A stretch of DNA of 64,000 nucleotides from Angomonas ambiguus (Eukaryota > Euglenozoa > Kinetoplastea > Trypanosomatida > Trypanosomatidae). Under the pieces are notes generated by a model. It was not told the origin of the DNA. It saw nothing but the letters and a program-made list of their open reading frames with translations, and did not search any database. Each line of letters opens with the position of its first letter. Position 1 is the first letter of the stretch. A program made the position numbers and the translations under genes. Positions 1-8,989 of this stretch are shown here, piece by piece. The stretch covers positions 1 to 64,000 of the forward strand of contig JADNSB010000039.1 of the NCBI GenBank assembly GCA_019695575.1, in the 5' to 3' direction.

Positions 1-1841
1 CCCTTGCGGTCCCTGTGCCCTACCGTGAATCCAACCTCACCTGGTTGCTCAGTGACTCTATCGGTGGTAACAGTCAAACCTCCATGGTGGCCACTATTTC
101 GCCCCACACAATCAACTTTGAGGAAATGCGACAAACTCTCCGCTACGCCTCTCGTGCCAAGCAGATTATTCAAAAAGCTAGGCGTAATGAGGACCCTCAG
201 GTGGCGCTTATCAAGCGGCTGCAAGCGGAGGTGGAAAGTCTGCAGGTGCGTCTGAAGGAGGCGGGTGGCTCCGAGTACACGAAGGAGTACGTCCAAGGGT
301 TAGAGAGGAAGGTAAAGCAGCTCGAAAAGAAGGTGGCCGAACAGGAACGGGTGATTGGTGGGTTACGGGCACTCTTGGAGGGTGCAGGTATAGCCGACCC
401 CACCGCGGCGGAGGGCTACTCCGATGAAGGTGTTTCTAGTAAGGCGGCCATGGCGGCTAAAAGGGCTAAGGAAGAAATGGAAAAGAAGTTGGAAAAGTCC
501 CAGATGCAGATTGCCGAGTTGAAGGCGGAGCTCGAGCGACGGAGCGAGGTGAAACCAGGGGAACTGGAAAAGATGAAGGAACAAATATCCAAACAGGCGA
601 AGCTCATCGCTTCGCAACACCACGAAATCAACAACTATAAAATGTACATGGAGTGCAGCTACATCAACGAGGTCATGATGACCGTAATGGAGAAGGAGAG
701 TTACTTCTTTGAGCAGTTCTCTCTTCAAATGCTGAGTTCCAACACCAGTACCGTGGAGTCCTTGAAACAGCTGAACGCGAAGAGGGGGGATGAGATGGAG
801 GAGCTCAAAGCACGCCATCAAGAGTTGCTCACCGAGCAAGCCCAACAGTTCCAGGCCCGTCTCAAGCGTATAATGGATGAGGTCGATAAGGAAAAGGAAG
901 AAACGAAGCAGAAGCACGCCGAGGAGTTGGCCCAACTCCACGAAAAGATGAAAAGGATCGAAGAGATCAGTGAAATGGAGAAGAAGCGTTTGGAGAAGGA
1001 CAACGATGACCTTAACAACACGTTGATGGAAGGGTTGCGTCGACAAAGGGAAGCACACGAGGAGGAACTGAATCGACTACGGTCTCGGCTTGAGGCCGAC
1101 GTAGGCGATCGCCGGAAGCAGGACGAGGAGATGCGTCAACAGCAGGAGGCCAGTCGGCGAGAGGCAGATCGACTACGAGAGGAGTTAGAAAGGCTTACTC
1201 GAAGTACCGACAATGAAATTACCCGACTCAAGAACCAGCTAGAAACCGAAAAGATGCGCCGAGAATCGGACCTCATGGAGAAGGACCGCCAGCGCCGCGG
1301 GTTGGAACAGGAGGCGGCGGACCTTCATCGCGATCTGCTCAAGGCCAACTCTGAAATGTCTAGGATGGAAAAAGAGTATCAGGACCAAATCCGTGATCTC
1401 ATGCTTCAACAGGATCAGCTGATCGCGGTGAGCAACTCCCTCTTAGCGGACTGGGAAGGCAAGTCTACAATGCAGGAGGCGGACATGTGCAAACTGCGAG
1501 GGCTAATCTACAATGAGGATTATATCAATTTCCGACAAAAGATGCGGGAGAGGGCGTTTGGAGAAAAACGAGACTATAACAAGGAGCTCGAAGAGATTGA
1601 CGCCAAGGCAAAGAAGGAGGCTATGCGTTTGAGCGAGATTGTTTCCCGTGCGAAGGACTACAAAACGCAGACGGAGTCCAGTATGAAAAAGTTTAAAGAA
1701 GCGACCACCAAGACTAGGACTCGGTTGAACAGTAACGCTACCTCCAGAACCAACACGCCACCACCCCCTTCCTCAGAGCCCGAACCCACGTCAAGGGCTA
1801 CCACGGCCTCTCAGCCCAGGTCCTCCGCCCCTCGAAATTAG
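1..1841 (+). CDS. Kinesin, C-terminal part (5' end outside window)
   Basis: The reading frame is already open at base 3 and runs to a TAG at 1839-1841, leaving 612 codons of a longer gene. The first residues contain the end of a kinesin motor: a VPYRESNLTWLLSDS segment, then GGN, then LRYASRAKQI leading into the neck. The neck continues as NEDPQVALIKRLQAEVE, which resembles the kinesin-3 type neck, although I see no FHA domain after it. Almost everything downstream is long charged coiled coil (about residues 65-560 of the visible part), followed by a Ser/Thr/Pro-rich tail. The same motor end recurs in the kinesin at 4295-7384, so the two are probably tandem paralogues separated by one coiled-coil gene. 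Kinesin assignment is secure; cargo and subfamily are not determinable because most of the motor is missing. Confidence 0.93.
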   Translation, partial: LAVPVPYRESNLTWLLSDSIGGNSQTSMVATISPHTINFEEMRQTLRYASRAKQIIQKARRNEDPQVALIKRLQAEVESLQVRLKEAGGSEYTKEYVQGLERKVKQLEKKVAEQERVIGGLRALLEGAGIADPTAAEGYSDEGVSSKAAMAAKRAKEEMEKKLEKSQMQIAELKAELERRSEVKPGELEKMKEQISKQAKLIASQHHEINNYKMYMECSYINEVMMTVMEKESYFFEQFSLQMLSSNTSTVESLKQLNAKRGDEMEELKARHQELLTEQAQQFQARLKRIMDEVDKEKEETKQKHAEELAQLHEKMKRIEEISEMEKKRLEKDNDDLNNTLMEGLRRQREAHEEELNRLRSRLEADVGDRRKQDEEMRQQQEASRREADRLREELERLTRSTDNEITRLKNQLETEKMRRESDLMEKDRQRRGLEQEAADLHRDLLKANSEMSRMEKEYQDQIRDLMLQQDQLIAVSNSLLADWEGKSTMQEADMCKLRGLIYNEDYINFRQKMRERAFGEKRDYNKELEEIDAKAKKEAMRLSEIVSRAKDYKTQTESSMKKFKEATTKTRTRLNSNATSRTNTPPPPSSEPEPTSRATTASQPRSSAPRN

Positions 1842-2627
1842 ACTCGAGCGAAGTGATAACAAAGGATTCATGAAATAGACCAACATCAAAAAGGTAAAAA
1901 AGGAAAAAAAAAGAGTACAAAGACCGTTGCGATAGTAAAGATTCGGTATACTAATGCTGGAGAACAACTTTAAAGGCGTTCTTACGACTCCAATTACGTT
2001 TTAATGAAATTTTTTTTTTTTTGCTTCTCCATTGTGGTATTGTAACTTTTTTTCTTTATATAATTTTTTTATTTTTTAAACTCTTCTGCAAAATAAAAAA
2101 AAAAAAGTCCAAACCAGGCACTTATTCATATTCATATTTATTTATATATATATATATATATAGTTAGCTTTCGACCTCCTTCGAGTTGGATTTATCTATT
2201 CTTGGTCTGAGAGACTAAGGAATACCTTTTGGTGCCAACTTTTGTGTAATGTATACGTACCACTTTTTTTTTTTACTTTGTTTTTATTACTGTCCTGGTA
2301 ATATTTTTGCTCACTTCGTAGTCATCGTAATGTTTTTTTTTCTTTTTATTATTATCATTATTATCTTTTTTAATAATGTGGTTGTACAGAAATAGATAAA
2401 TCGAAATATCAAAAAAAAAAGTGTAAAGGTGTGTTTCGTTGACAGTTTACGCAATATACGACTTTTTTTTTTCGTTTATATTTCCAGGAATACTTTAAAG
2501 TAACTTTACTTTCACATGATGTATCACTTTTATTAATTTACCTCTATTTTTTTTAATAATAATAATAATAATACAATCTAATTGCATTAAGTAAGCAAAT
2601 AAGATAAAAGCGAAAAAAAAAAAAATA
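1842..2627. other. Intergenic spacer, AT-rich
   Basis: No credible gene on either strand. It holds several homopolymer T and A runs and a (TA)10 tract, and ends in A-rich sequence directly before the next ATG. Probably contains the 3' UTR and poly(A) site of the kinesin and the trans-splice acceptor of the next gene, but no single acceptor stands out. Confidence 0.6.
2143..2162. repeat. (TA)10 microsatellite
   Basis: Perfect TA dinucleotide tract of 20 nt in the spacer. Similar TA tracts occur at 17557, 38294 and 63564, always between genes. Confidence 0.9.
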
Positions 2628-3818
2628 ATGAGCGGAAAGGAAGAAGAATTCTCTAAAGTGTGCGATACTCTGATAGCCGCCAATCCTACTAATAAAGAGG
2701 TGGAAGAGGTCATTATTGAGTTGGAGGTGGCACACAAAAAGACTATAAATGCCATCAAACGACAGTTTAACAAAGAGCTCGATGAAATGCAGGCGGATTT
2801 GGACAAGAAGAAGAAAGAGTACGACAAGTTCCGTGAAGAGGACCGCGATTACTTTCGAAAAGAAATAGACAAGCTGAATCAAGACTATCAAAAACAGATG
2901 GAAAATGCGCAGGCCAAACACCAGGACGACATCCGGCGGGTGAAGAGCAACTATGAAAGTATTCTAGAGAGTACCAACCAGGCGGGAGGGGTAGTTACAC
3001 GGATACAGGACGAGCATAATAGCGAAATTGCACGACTGAAGGAGGAGTATGAGCGACAGCTCACAGTAAAGTCGAATGAAATCGCGGCCCTGAAGCGACG
3101 CATGGAGGAAGACGCGAGAATAGCCGAAGATATGGCTCAAGAGGTGGAGACCCGTCGCCGTTTCTCAGAAGACGACGCCTCCGCAGCGCGCCGTGAACTG
3201 CTGAATGTGCAATCGGAGCTCACCCAGCTGCAGAGTGAACACCGCGAAATATCGTTGCTCTACGACGCTCAGGTGGTGAAGGTGATTCAGCAATACAAGC
3301 ACCTCAAGGAAGGGTTTCTGGACCGCGCGGACGAACTTCAACTTCAGGTGTCTCGGATGCTTCAGGCAGCCCGAGAGTCCGTCGGGGAAGAGCTCAAGGA
3401 CAAGATCACCAAGAACGATAGTTACACCCCTACCCGAGAGGAGTGTTTGAAACTACTCAACGCCATCCAGCAACAAAGAAGGGGACAGGAGGAACAAATG
3501 GATCAGTTCGAAAAGAGGTGGAAGGTGATTCGAGCTCAACAGGAGCAACAGTTGGATAAGTACATCACCGATTGCAATACAGAGTTGGAAGGCATCCGGA
3601 AAAAACAAAGCGAAACCGCCGAAAAACAGGAAGAGCGAAAGAAGGCCTCTAGAAACCGTTCTGGCTCTCATCGCGATCCTAATGAGCTGTCCGGCAGCAG
3701 TTACGGACGTCGGGGTTCTAGGTTCGGCGACTACCGCGCCTTCAGCAGCCAACGGAGCTCCCGACGAGGTTCCATGATGCAGGGACAGAGTCCAGAGCCC
3801 ACCCCGGAGGGTTCTTAA
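2628..3818 (+). CDS. Coiled-coil protein, unidentified
   Basis: A 396-residue protein starting at the first ATG after an A-rich leader. From about residue 15 to 330 it is nearly all heptad-like charged sequence with many Glu/Lys/Gln/Arg, broken near residues 265-270 by a short Tyr-Thr-Pro-Thr stretch. The last 60 residues are Arg/Ser/Gly-rich and basic, the sort of tail that often contacts microtubules or nucleic acid. There is no motor, zinc or enzymatic motif. It lies between two kinesin genes and resembles their stalks only in general composition, so a cytoskeletal role is an inference from context. It could also be a flagellar or basal-body structural protein. I do not recognise the family. 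Confidence 0.85.
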   Translation: MSGKEEEFSKVCDTLIAANPTNKEVEEVIIELEVAHKKTINAIKRQFNKELDEMQADLDKKKKEYDKFREEDRDYFRKEIDKLNQDYQKQMENAQAKHQDDIRRVKSNYESILESTNQAGGVVTRIQDEHNSEIARLKEEYERQLTVKSNEIAALKRRMEEDARIAEDMAQEVETRRRFSEDDASAARRELLNVQSELTQLQSEHREISLLYDAQVVKVIQQYKHLKEGFLDRADELQLQVSRMLQAARESVGEELKDKITKNDSYTPTREECLKLLNAIQQQRRGQEEQMDQFEKRWKVIRAQQEQQLDKYITDCNTELEGIRKKQSETAEKQEERKKASRNRSGSHRDPNELSGSSYGRRGSRFGDYRAFSSQRSSRRGSMMQGQSPEPTPEGS

Positions 3819-4294
3819 ACCCACGGAAAGAAACATAAATATCTATAGTAGCAGAGGAAGAGGGAGGACACACGAAGTACTATTATTCATTAGTTGTGTT
3901 TATTATCATTATCAAAAAAAAAAAAAAAAAAAAATAATCAATCATATTTACTGTATTACCCATTGTCATAGTTCTTTCATCGTTTTTTTTTCTCTTTATT
4001 TATTTTTTATGTGTTACTTATAGGTTCTCGCTGTATCTTCTATAAACGAGAGATTAAAAAGAGTAATTCAGTACGAGGACCTGTTGTAGTTGTTGTAGTT
4101 ACGTGGAGCTCATTAAATATACTGTTATATTACTCCCTCATTTTCTTTTTTTAATTTTAGGTATAAAGTCAAAAAGCTTATCAGCTGTAGCCCAAGACAT
4201 TGAACACCAATACAATCATTATCTCATTTTTATCTCTTATTATTATTAGTTGCTGGTCTGTTTTTTTTTTTTAAAAAAAAAAATCATAATAATA
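3819..4294. other. Intergenic spacer, AT-rich
   Basis: No gene seen. It contains an A20-like run near 3915-3934 and T-rich tracts near 3983-4010 and 4141-4157. A long T run at 4261-4272 immediately precedes the kinesin leader and may be part of its splice-acceptor pyrimidine tract. Confidence 0.6.
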
Positions 4295-7200
4295 ATGAAC
4301 TCAAGCCAACGCTTTTCATCAGACGAGGTAAGTGCGACCAAAGTCTTTGTACGTGTCCGTCCTTTCAATGCCAAGGAGCGTGCTCTCAGCGGGGAGGCCC
4401 CTCTCCCTTATATCCTCCGGGTGGACCCCAAGAATCCCTCTCTCATCACCACCCTCGACCCCTCTAAAGAGATGGCCCCCAAGGACACGTATGTGTTTGA
4501 GCGCTGTTTTGATGACTTGGTCAACGGTCGTGCTTTGGAAGACGGCGTTCGCGACAAAATGGCGGGACCAGAAAAGGTAAAGACAGGAAAGGATCAACTG
4601 CTTGTGTATCGCTCGATTGGTCAACCCGTTCTACAGAACGCCCTCCAAGGATACAACGGTTGTGTCTTTGCGTATGGTCAGACCGGTAGTGGTAAGACCT
4701 TCACCATGATGGGCCCCACCCAACTCCCGACCACCACGAAAGGGGACGCTGTTGCTTCATCAGTGAAGGACAAGAAAGGCGTCAGTGAAGCTACTACCCC
4801 GCGGCTCTCTGCCGGTAGTCAAGAGAGCGGTGGCGTCACACAGGACTCGTTGAGTGTTTCCGTCGCAGAGGCAGCACTAGACACCTCCTTGCCCTTGTGC
4901 GACGGTAAAGAAGACACTTTGGATGGTATTATTCCGCGCCTAACCCAGGAGATGATTCAAGCGCTACATCAGAAAAGGGAAGCCGACAGCTCCCTCTCTT
5001 TTCGAATTGAAATGGAGTACTTTGAAATTTACAATGAAAAGGTGATTGACCTTCTGAGCAGCGGAACCACCCGCAATGCGGAGCTACGTGTGCGCAACTC
5101 TGCCAAAGGGCCCTATGTAGAGAATCTCACCAAAAAACGGGTAGAAACGGAACAACAAATATACAAACTGATCCGAAAGGGAAATGCGGAGCGGCACACT
5201 GCGGCGACCAAGATGAACGATCGAAGCAGTCGGAGCCATGCGATACTGACCTTCCACATTACTCAATTCCGTCTGGACAACGAAGACTCCACCTCCAAAA
5301 CGGTGAGCAAACTAAATTTGGTCGATTTAGCGGGGTCGGAGAGGACGGGCGCTAGTGGGGTGGAGGGAAAGCAATTCAAAGAGGCGACAAAGATTAACCT
5401 CTCTCTCAGTACTCTGGGACGTGTGATTGACGCCTTGGCCAGCATTTCTCAGAACAAACGCGGGGTCTTTTGTCCTTACCGTGACTCGAACCTGACGTGG
5501 GTACTAGCCGATTCATTAGGGGGTAACTGTAAGACCACTATGGTGGCCACCGTTTCTCCCCACGCAGTTAATTTTGAAGAAACGTGTCAGACACTTCGTT
5601 ACGCTTCACGGGCAAAACAAATTGTAACCAAAGTGGTCGTGAACGAAGACCCTCAGGTGAGACAGATCAAACAACTCACTGCGGAGGTGGAGCGGCTCCA
5701 ACGGTTACTCAACGGCGGGGAAGACGAGGACTATGGTAGGCGCGAGGAGTACATTGAGGAACTGAAGGAACGCATTTTATCCCTCGAAGCGGAGCTGGAC
5801 GAAAAATACAATCAGCTGGAGAAAGCAAGAGCAGAAATTGCCTCTCTTCGGGCCAATCGGAGGAGTAGTATCGCAAAAGGTACCAAAGACGTGGCCAAAC
5901 TCAAAGCCAACTTGGAGCAACTTCAGGACGAAAATATGCTGCTCAACAGCTTAGAAGAAGAAGTGAAGAACGCCAACATTAAGCTCGCCTACACAGAAAA
6001 ACGCATGAAGAACGAAGCAGCGGTGTACGAGAAGGAAATAAAGACCTACCAGAAAACCATTAAACGACAAAATAAAGAATTACAGGAATCGGAAAAGTTT
6101 TCCTCTCAGATTGCCCAACTTACTTTAGAACTTCAGGCGGCAGAAGAACGTGAAGCACAGCTGCTACAGCAAATGAGAGAGATGCAAAACGGCAGTTTCT
6201 CCAATGCTAAACCGTCTGCGTTAACGAGATCCCTCACAAGTACCAGCAGCAGCACCTCCTTCTCCTTCCACTCTCCTACCGACTCTAAAAAGCCACCCCT
6301 AAAGAGTACCACTGGGAAGGACGACTTGGAAAAAGATAACAAAAAACTGACCAAGCAACTGAACGAGAAATCGGATTTGGCTCGAAACTTACAACTGGAG
6401 TTAAAAAGAGCAAAAGACGCCCTAAAAACAGAAGTGAACGCCAAAATTGCGGTTGAAAAACGCATGACGGACGACTTTAACAACACCATCCGCCGCCAGA
6501 AAGAAGAAATTCTTTCCCTCAAGACTCAGATAAAAGAGCTTAAGAAAACAGTGAAGACTTCCACGCAAAACCTAGAAGCACTGCAGAATACGGAACAACA
6601 AACTATTCAAAACGAGCAACTACTAGAACAGCTTTCTTCGCACCAAAAACAAATTCAACAGCTACAGTCCGAATACAAAAAGACAAATAAAGAAAGTCAA
6701 CTCCAACACGAGCAGCAGATGGCGGACCTCCGCAAGGCTCACCAGGACGAGCTGGCTGCGCTTCGCGAGAGCTTGGCTCAGGACAAGGATGCCGCACTGG
6801 AAGAAGCCACGAAGGAGACCACTCAAGCCGTGAAGGACGCCGCTGACGCCGAACACGAGCAGCAGATGGCGGACCTCCGCAAGGCTCACCAGGAGGAACT
6901 GAAGGCGATGGAAGAAGGGTGGAAGAAATGTTTTGAAGAGTGTAGAAATGAATTGGCGGCTTCACGCGCCACTGAAGTCGAACTATGCGGGCAAGTAGCG
7001 TCGCTTAGGGCGGCGTTGGAGAAAAAGGAAGCTGAGATTAAAAGACTTAAAGAAAATCTCGAATTCCAGACGAACTTGGAGTTGTGCGAAGAACATGTGG
7101 AGACCACAAGCGCGTACGCTAGTCGAAACGGATCGTTTTTCGGGAATGACAGTAGTGTGAATAACGGTGGTAAGAAAAAGGGCTTGATGGGTACGGTAAC

Positions 7201-7384
7201 CTCTTTTTTCTCTAAAAATAGAAACGATCTACCACCCGTTCGAAGGGGTAGTAGCTTTCAAGTTGCCCAGGGTGGTGCGGAAGGGGACTCCTCGATGAAC
7301 ATGGGCGGACGTGCGTCTTTTTTTTCTTCCAGACAAGCCAGTTTCGGTGACTTTACTGACTTAAATAACAAATCTGTAAATTAG
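4295..7384 (+). CDS. Kinesin with kinesin-3-like neck and long coiled-coil tail
   Basis: A 1029-residue microtubule motor. The ATG at 4295 is preferred because the in-frame extension to 4250 has no ATG and would be Ile/Lys/Phe-rich spacer. The motor occupies residues 8 to about 445: P-loop GQTGSGKT at 128-135, switch I NDRSSRSH at about 308, switch II DLAGSER at 344, and LRYASRAKQI near 434. The neck has NEDPQVRQIKQL, like kinesin-3, without an FHA domain. About 75 Ser/Thr/Gly-rich residues are inserted shortly after the P-loop, before the DGIIPRL helix, which is long for a kinesin. The stalk is coiled coil to about residue 930 and holds a 43-bp exact internal DNA repeat. The C-terminus is basic and Ser/Gly-rich. 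It is paralogous to the truncated kinesin at the left edge. Confidence 0.95.
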   Translation: MNSSQRFSSDEVSATKVFVRVRPFNAKERALSGEAPLPYILRVDPKNPSLITTLDPSKEMAPKDTYVFERCFDDLVNGRALEDGVRDKMAGPEKVKTGKDQLLVYRSIGQPVLQNALQGYNGCVFAYGQTGSGKTFTMMGPTQLPTTTKGDAVASSVKDKKGVSEATTPRLSAGSQESGGVTQDSLSVSVAEAALDTSLPLCDGKEDTLDGIIPRLTQEMIQALHQKREADSSLSFRIEMEYFEIYNEKVIDLLSSGTTRNAELRVRNSAKGPYVENLTKKRVETEQQIYKLIRKGNAERHTAATKMNDRSSRSHAILTFHITQFRLDNEDSTSKTVSKLNLVDLAGSERTGASGVEGKQFKEATKINLSLSTLGRVIDALASISQNKRGVFCPYRDSNLTWVLADSLGGNCKTTMVATVSPHAVNFEETCQTLRYASRAKQIVTKVVVNEDPQVRQIKQLTAEVERLQRLLNGGEDEDYGRREEYIEELKERILSLEAELDEKYNQLEKARAEIASLRANRRSSIAKGTKDVAKLKANLEQLQDENMLLNSLEEEVKNANIKLAYTEKRMKNEAAVYEKEIKTYQKTIKRQNKELQESEKFSSQIAQLTLELQAAEEREAQLLQQMREMQNGSFSNAKPSALTRSLTSTSSSTSFSFHSPTDSKKPPLKSTTGKDDLEKDNKKLTKQLNEKSDLARNLQLELKRAKDALKTEVNAKIAVEKRMTDDFNNTIRRQKEEILSLKTQIKELKKTVKTSTQNLEALQNTEQQTIQNEQLLEQLSSHQKQIQQLQSEYKKTNKESQLQHEQQMADLRKAHQDELAALRESLAQDKDAALEEATKETTQAVKDAADAEHEQQMADLRKAHQEELKAMEEGWKKCFEECRNELAASRATEVELCGQVASLRAALEKKEAEIKRLKENLEFQTNLELCEEHVETTSAYASRNGSFFGNDSSVNNGGKKKGLMGTVTSFFSKNRNDLPPVRRGSSFQVAQGGAEGDSSMNMGGRASFFSSRQASFGDFTDLNNKSVN
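6705..6747 (+). repeat. Internal direct repeat, copy 1
   Basis: A 43-bp tract in the kinesin stalk that recurs exactly 147 bp (49 codons) downstream at 6852-6894. It encodes HEQQMADLRKAHQ. Both copies are in frame. Confidence 0.9.
6852..6894 (+). repeat. Internal direct repeat, copy 2
   Basis: Second exact copy of the 43-bp kinesin stalk repeat. The identity extends to synonymous positions, so it is a DNA-level duplication rather than protein convergence. Confidence 0.9.
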
Positions 7385-7723
7385 AAGTGTACTTAGATTT
7401 TAGACCACCTCTTATATAAATAAATCATGATAAACACCACCTGGTTTGTTGTACTTTTTGTATCATAGTTCTGTGTGTATACCAAGCAAAACAGAAAAAA
7501 GGAACTTTTATATTTTTACACTTTTATTTTTATCACTTCTTGTAACAGCTAACCCGTTACCCCGTTCCTTATATAAGAAATGAAGCAAGGTAAGTTTTAC
7601 TGGTTTAATGATTATAAAATACTTCTCTACCTCGTTCTTCTCTTCTCTCTCTCTCTCTCTCTCGCTCACTTTCTACTTGGAATAGTTTTTATCGATCGTC
7701 TTTCTACCCTCAATCTAACAAAA
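7385..7723. other. Intergenic spacer before malate dehydrogenase
   Basis: No gene seen. The open frame running from 7580 into the malate dehydrogenase is hydrophobic and CT-repeat-encoded; it is spacer and not part of the enzyme. Confidence 0.7.
7625..7685 (+). promoter_or_regulatory. Probable trans-splice acceptor for malate dehydrogenase
   Basis: A long pyrimidine run including about nine CT repeats is followed by the AG at 7684-7685, leaving a 38-nt leader before the ATG at 7724. This matches the polypyrimidine-AG arrangement used for spliced-leader addition in kinetoplastids. The placement is by inspection only. Confidence 0.6.
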
Positions 7724-8689
7724 ATGGTTAACGTTTGCGTCGTTGGTGCTGCTGGTGGTATTGGCCAGTCCCTTTCGCTTCTCCTGATGCGCCAGCTCCC
7801 CCACGGAAGCACCCTCTCCCTCTACGATGTGGTGGGAGCCCCCGGTGTTGCCGCTGACCTTTCCCATATCGACAGTGGCGTCAACGTCAAGTACGCTGCG
7901 GGTAAGATTGGTGTCAAGCGCGACCCTGCTCTCGCGGAGCTCGCCAAGGGTGTGGATCTGTTCGTCATTGTCGCCGGTGTTCCACGCAAACCCGGTATGA
8001 CTCGTGACGACCTCTTCAAGATTAACGCTGGTATCATCCTGGACCTCATCATCACCTGCGCCACCTCCAGCCCCAAGGCTGTGTTCTGCGTGGTCACCAA
8101 CCCCGTCAACAGCACCGTCGCGATCGCCGCTCAGGCCCTCAAGAAGCTCGGTGTATACGACAAGGATCGTCTCATGGGTGTCTCCCTGCTCGACGGTGTT
8201 CGTGCCACGCGCTTCATCAACGACGCTCGTTGCCCTCTCCACGTTACTCAAGTCCCCGTTGTCGGCGGCCACAGTGATGTCACTATTGTTCCCCTCTTCT
8301 CCCAGCTTCTCGGACCCCTCCCCCCAAAGAGCCAGCTGGACGCTATCGTCAAGCGCGTCCAGGTCGCCGGTACGGAAGTGGTGAAGGCTAAGGCGGGTCG
8401 CGGTTCCGCTACCCTCTCCATGGCTGAGGCCGGTGCTCGCTTCGCCCTCAAGGTGGTCGAAGGTCTTACCGGTTCTGGTAACCCTTTGGTGTACACCTAT
8501 GCCGACACTGAAGGCAAGGAAGACTGTGAATTCCTCGCTATCCCTGTGGTGCTCGGAAAGAAGGGTATCGAGCGTCGTCTGCCTCTTGGCCCGATGACCG
8601 ATGATGAGAAGAAGCTTCTCCAGGAAGCCATCCCCGTCATCAAGAAGAATATCGAAAAGGGTGAAACTTTCGCCCGCTCCAACCTTTAA
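7724..8689 (+). CDS. Malate dehydrogenase, glycosomal type
   Basis: A 321-residue NAD-dependent malate dehydrogenase interconverting malate and oxaloacetate. The N-terminus has the dinucleotide-binding GAAGGIGQ at residues 8-15. The substrate/active-site loop AGVPRKPGMTRDDLF is intact, the catalytic His is in VVGGHSD (His183), and GRGSATLSMAEAGARF is present. The overall sequence closely resembles what I remember of trypanosomatid glycosomal MDH. It has no presequence and ends in Ser-Asn-Leu, a plausible variant of the PTS1 peroxisome/glycosome signal. Start: the ATG after the CT tract, since the upstream in-frame extension is spacer. Codons are strongly C/G-ending compared with neighbours, fitting high expression. 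Enzyme identity is firm; glycosomal location is inferred from the C-terminal tripeptide and family resemblance. Confidence 0.95.
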   Translation: MVNVCVVGAAGGIGQSLSLLLMRQLPHGSTLSLYDVVGAPGVAADLSHIDSGVNVKYAAGKIGVKRDPALAELAKGVDLFVIVAGVPRKPGMTRDDLFKINAGIILDLIITCATSSPKAVFCVVTNPVNSTVAIAAQALKKLGVYDKDRLMGVSLLDGVRATRFINDARCPLHVTQVPVVGGHSDVTIVPLFSQLLGPLPPKSQLDAIVKRVQVAGTEVVKAKAGRGSATLSMAEAGARFALKVVEGLTGSGNPLVYTYADTEGKEDCEFLAIPVVLGKKGIERRLPLGPMTDDEKKLLQEAIPVIKKNIEKGETFARSNL

Positions 8690-8989
8690 AAAAGGAAGGA
8701 GACCCCAAAAAAAAAAAAATATTGAAGCAATTTTTTTTACTAAAAAAAAAATATTTTATTTCATTTCATTTCCTATTTAAAGTTTTCTCCCCTTCTCTGT
8801 GTAGGGTTTCGCCCTTCACATCAAAAGCATAAGAAAAGAGTGTACTCATGGAAATAGATGAATGGAGAGCTTTTTGCTCAAGCCATTAAAAAAAAAAAGG
8901 AGTTGATTTCTTTAGTTCTCTGAAAATGATTTCTTTTCCTTCCTCTTTTCTACAAAAAGGTACGTGCACAAGAAAAAAAGGCAAAAATA
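8690..8989. other. Intergenic spacer
   Basis: 300 bases with A and T runs and no gene on either strand. Nothing else distinctive seen. Confidence 0.6.

Noticed and set aside
363-1058. 231-codon open frame on the - strand
   Set aside because: It is the reverse of the kinesin coiled coil; Leu/Phe-rich translation is typical of the antisense of Glu/Lys-rich coding sequence.
7580-7723. N-terminal extension of malate dehydrogenase, possibly a signal
   Set aside because: The hydrophobic sequence is encoded by the CT-rich splice tract; known glycosomal MDHs start at the MVNV position.
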